NCBI GenBank assembly: GCA_018780415.1
Contig: JADMJQ010000336.1
Location: forward strand, 1-33,795
Direction: 5' to 3'
Source: Roseateles sp.
Lineage (GTDB): Bacteria; Pseudomonadota; Gammaproteobacteria; Burkholderiales; Burkholderiaceae_C
DNA length: 33,795 bases
Part shown: piece by piece, positions 32,363-33,795 of the stretch
How the letters are laid out: each line of letters begins with the position of its first letter
Numbering within the stretch: the stretch's first letter is position 1
Notes under the pieces: model-generated
What the model was told of the DNA's origin: nothing
Databases searched by the model: none
What the model saw: only the letters and a program-made list of their open reading frames with translations
Program-made: the position numbers and the translations under genes

Positions 32363-33244
32363 TCAAGATCTGCTGATCGCCTCGCGCCTGTTCTTTTTTG
32401 CGTGAGCAATCCCAGGGGCTAACTCGGTACGTAGGCTGACCACCGTGCCTATCATGATCAGGGCCGGCGCTTTCACCGCATGCAGCAACGCCAAGCTGGG
32501 CAAGCTCTGCAGGCTGCCGCTGATGCAGCGCTGCTCGGGAAGACTGGCGTTCTCGATCAGCGCAGCCGGCATGTCGGGTGCCATGCCATGCGAGATGAGT
32601 TGCTCGCAGATGATGGGCAGCGCGCCCAAGCCCATATAGATCACCACGGTCTGGCGCGGGCGGGCCAGCATCTGCCAGTCGAGGTCGACCGTGGGGGGCG
32701 TGTCGTTGCGCTGAGACTTTGGCGCCATGCTCAGATGGCCGGTCGCGAACACCAGTGAGCGTGCATGGTCTCTATGCGTCAGCGGAATGCCGGCGCAAGC
32801 CCCCGCGCCTTGCGCTGCGCTGATGCCGGGAATGGTCTCGCAGGGTACGCCGGCTGCGGCCAAGGCCTGCGCTTCCTCGCCGCCACGGCCGAAGATATAG
32901 GGATCCCCACCTTTCAGGCGCAGCACCGGCCGGCCACTTTTGGCCAGCCTCAACATCAGCTCAATGATGCCTTCTTGAGGCAAGGCATGTTGCCCGCTTT
33001 GCTTGCCCACATAGATCAGCTCGGCGCCTGTCGGCAGGAGTCGCAAGATTTCTGGAGACACCAGGTGGTCATAGAGCACCAGCTGGGCTTGGGCAATGGC
33101 GCGCATGGCTTTGACGGTCAGTAAATCCGGGTCGCCCGGGCCGGCGCCGACCAAGGTCACAAGGGCCGGCTCGAGCTGCGCCGAGGCCGCAGGGACAGCA
33201 CGGCACAAGTGCCCGAAATACAGCGGTTCATCCAAGATGCTCAT
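32363..33244 (-). CDS. nirE: Uroporphyrinogen-III C-methyltransferase (SUMT), NirE/CobA type
   Basis: The 293-residue tetrapyrrole methylase has LVGAGPGDPDLLTVKAM near the N-terminus, the SAM-binding RLKGGDPYIFGRGGEE and PGISAAQGA. It methylates uroporphyrinogen III at C2 and C7 to precorrin-2. Its position divergent from nirS indicates that the product feeds haem d1 synthesis for the cd1 nitrite reductase, hence NirE rather than a general CobA/sirohaem enzyme; sequence alone does not separate these. There is no fused CysG-like oxidase domain. ATG at 33244 with GGAG 9 bases upstream. A shared FNR/DNR palindrome lies 69 bp away. Confidence 0.9.
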   Translation of the reverse strand: MSILDEPLYFGHLCRAVPAASAQLEPALVTLVGAGPGDPDLLTVKAMRAIAQAQLVLYDHLVSPEILRLLPTGAELIYVGKQSGQHALPQEGIIELMLRLAKSGRPVLRLKGGDPYIFGRGGEEAQALAAAGVPCETIPGISAAQGAGACAGIPLTHRDHARSLVFATGHLSMAPKSQRNDTPPTVDLDWQMLARPRQTVVIYMGLGALPIICEQLISHGMAPDMPAALIENASLPEQRCISGSLQSLPSLALLHAVKAPALIMIGTVVSLRTELAPGIAHAKKNRREAISRS

Positions 33245-33312
33245 GCTCTGCCACTCCTACCAGTGTCGAATTCCAATGAGCCTGATTTGAAAAGCAGTGG
33301 CCCGCTGCGTCC

Positions 33313-33326
33313 TTGACCCAGTTCAA
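33313..33326. promoter_or_regulatory. FNR/DNR-like box between nirE and nirS
   Basis: TTGAC-CCAG-TTCAA lies within the longer symmetric CCTTGA-N6-TCAAGG (33311-33328). For nirE a TCAAAT (-10, 33285-33290 on the minus strand, 4/6) sits at class II distance, with a start near 33278. For nirS the same box would give a start near 33361 and a leader of about 108 bases. Confidence 0.65.
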
Positions 33327-33468
33327 GGACTTCTGATCATCCGGGCGCGAGGATGGCCTTGCTCGCCTCAGGTACCGCAGCCCCTCGCGAGCCCATGACG
33401 TTGAGTTCCCATGGATGCAATGCTGCTCGGATGCCGCCACCTAGGCGTCCTACTGATGGAGTGGATCA

Positions 33469-33795
33469 ATGAACAAAAAGACACCGCAACTGTCCCGGCT
33501 TGCCGTGATCACTTTGGCCGCCCTGGCTTGGGGCAATCTTGCCCTGGCCGAGGACAAAAAGAACGTGACTCCAGCAGAAATGAACTACCAGGCCGGCACC
33601 TCGCCGCTGGGTGATGTGCCCATGTACCAGAGCGCCAACCCGAAGGCGCCGGCGATGACGCAGGCCGAGTTCGAACTGGGCCGCAAGACTTACTTTGAGC
33701 GCTGCGCCGGCTGCCACGGCGTGCTGCGCAAGGGCGCGACAGGCAAGCCGCTGACGCCCGACATCACGCTGGGCAAGGGCACCGACTATCTGAAG
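33469..33795 (+). CDS. nirS: Cytochrome cd1 nitrite reductase NirS, N-terminal part (cut by window edge)
   Basis: The first 109 codons are present; the frame is open at the right edge. A Sec signal peptide (MNKKTPQLSRLAVITL..., cleavage after LALA at residue 27) sends it to the periplasm. The haem c motif C79-A-G-C82-H83 sits in YFERCAGCHGVLRKGATGK, which is characteristic of NirS rather than a generic cytochrome c. NirS reduces nitrite to nitric oxide using haem c and haem d1. The ATG has GGAG 7 bases upstream. The d1 propeller lies outside the window, so integrity cannot be judged. Confidence 0.92.
   Translation, partial: MNKKTPQLSRLAVITLAALAWGNLALAEDKKNVTPAEMNYQAGTSPLGDVPMYQSANPKAPAMTQAEFELGRKTYFERCAGCHGVLRKGATGKPLTPDITLGKGTDYLK

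Overview
The window is GC-rich chromosomal DNA that fits a motile, facultatively denitrifying betaproteobacterium, most likely Burkholderiales of the Roseateles/Rubrivivax/Leptothrix type. The evidence is a PEP-CTERM protein, a non-phosphorylating L-arabinose pathway gene, a FliA-type promoter, ubiUVT, and nirE beside a cd1 nitrite reductase gene. No rRNA, tRNA, CRISPR array, insertion sequence or prophage gene was recognised.

Positions 1-12650 (minus strand) form one tightly packed arabinan-utilisation operon. In order of transcription it holds an L-2-keto-3-deoxyarabonate dehydratase, a secreted GH43 endo-arabinanase, a CUT1-type ABC transporter (ATPase, two permeases, lipoprotein binding protein), intracellular GH51 and GH43 arabinofuranosidases, a large secreted GH43-LamG arabinanase, a PEP-CTERM protein, a GntR/FCD regulator and the start of a LysR regulator. 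Most joints are 4-base overlaps. Divergently, 12832-15225 carries an SDR sugar 1-dehydrogenase, an aldose 1-epimerase and a hotdog thioesterase. The shared control region has two palindromes with the GT-N3-AC core of FadR-type GntR operators, 63 bp apart. The logic is to cut arabinan outside, import oligosaccharides, release L-arabinose inside and oxidise it. The lactonase, arabonate dehydratase and semialdehyde dehydrogenase are not in the window.

Positions 15288-17471 hold an FMN-dependent L-lactate dehydrogenase-type enzyme and a LysR regulator. Positions 17699-20135 hold a methyl-accepting chemotaxis protein and a small periplasmic Cache protein behind a good sigma-28 promoter. A 555-bp stretch without a supported gene follows.

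Positions 20691-33795 form a low-oxygen/denitrification block: ccoG, nnrS, two Crp/Fnr regulators, the class III ribonucleotide reductase genes, a DGC-family zinc protein, ubiT-ubiV-ubiU for oxygen-independent ubiquinone synthesis, an unknown 140-residue protein, nirE and the 5' end of nirS. Five good and one weak FNR/DNR-like boxes lie between these genes. The most unusual item is the ribonucleotide reductase: the catalytic NrdD chain stops before the glycyl-radical segment, and a separate 72-codon ORF, in the same frame after one TGA, carries that segment. Tandem NrdR boxes precede nrdD.
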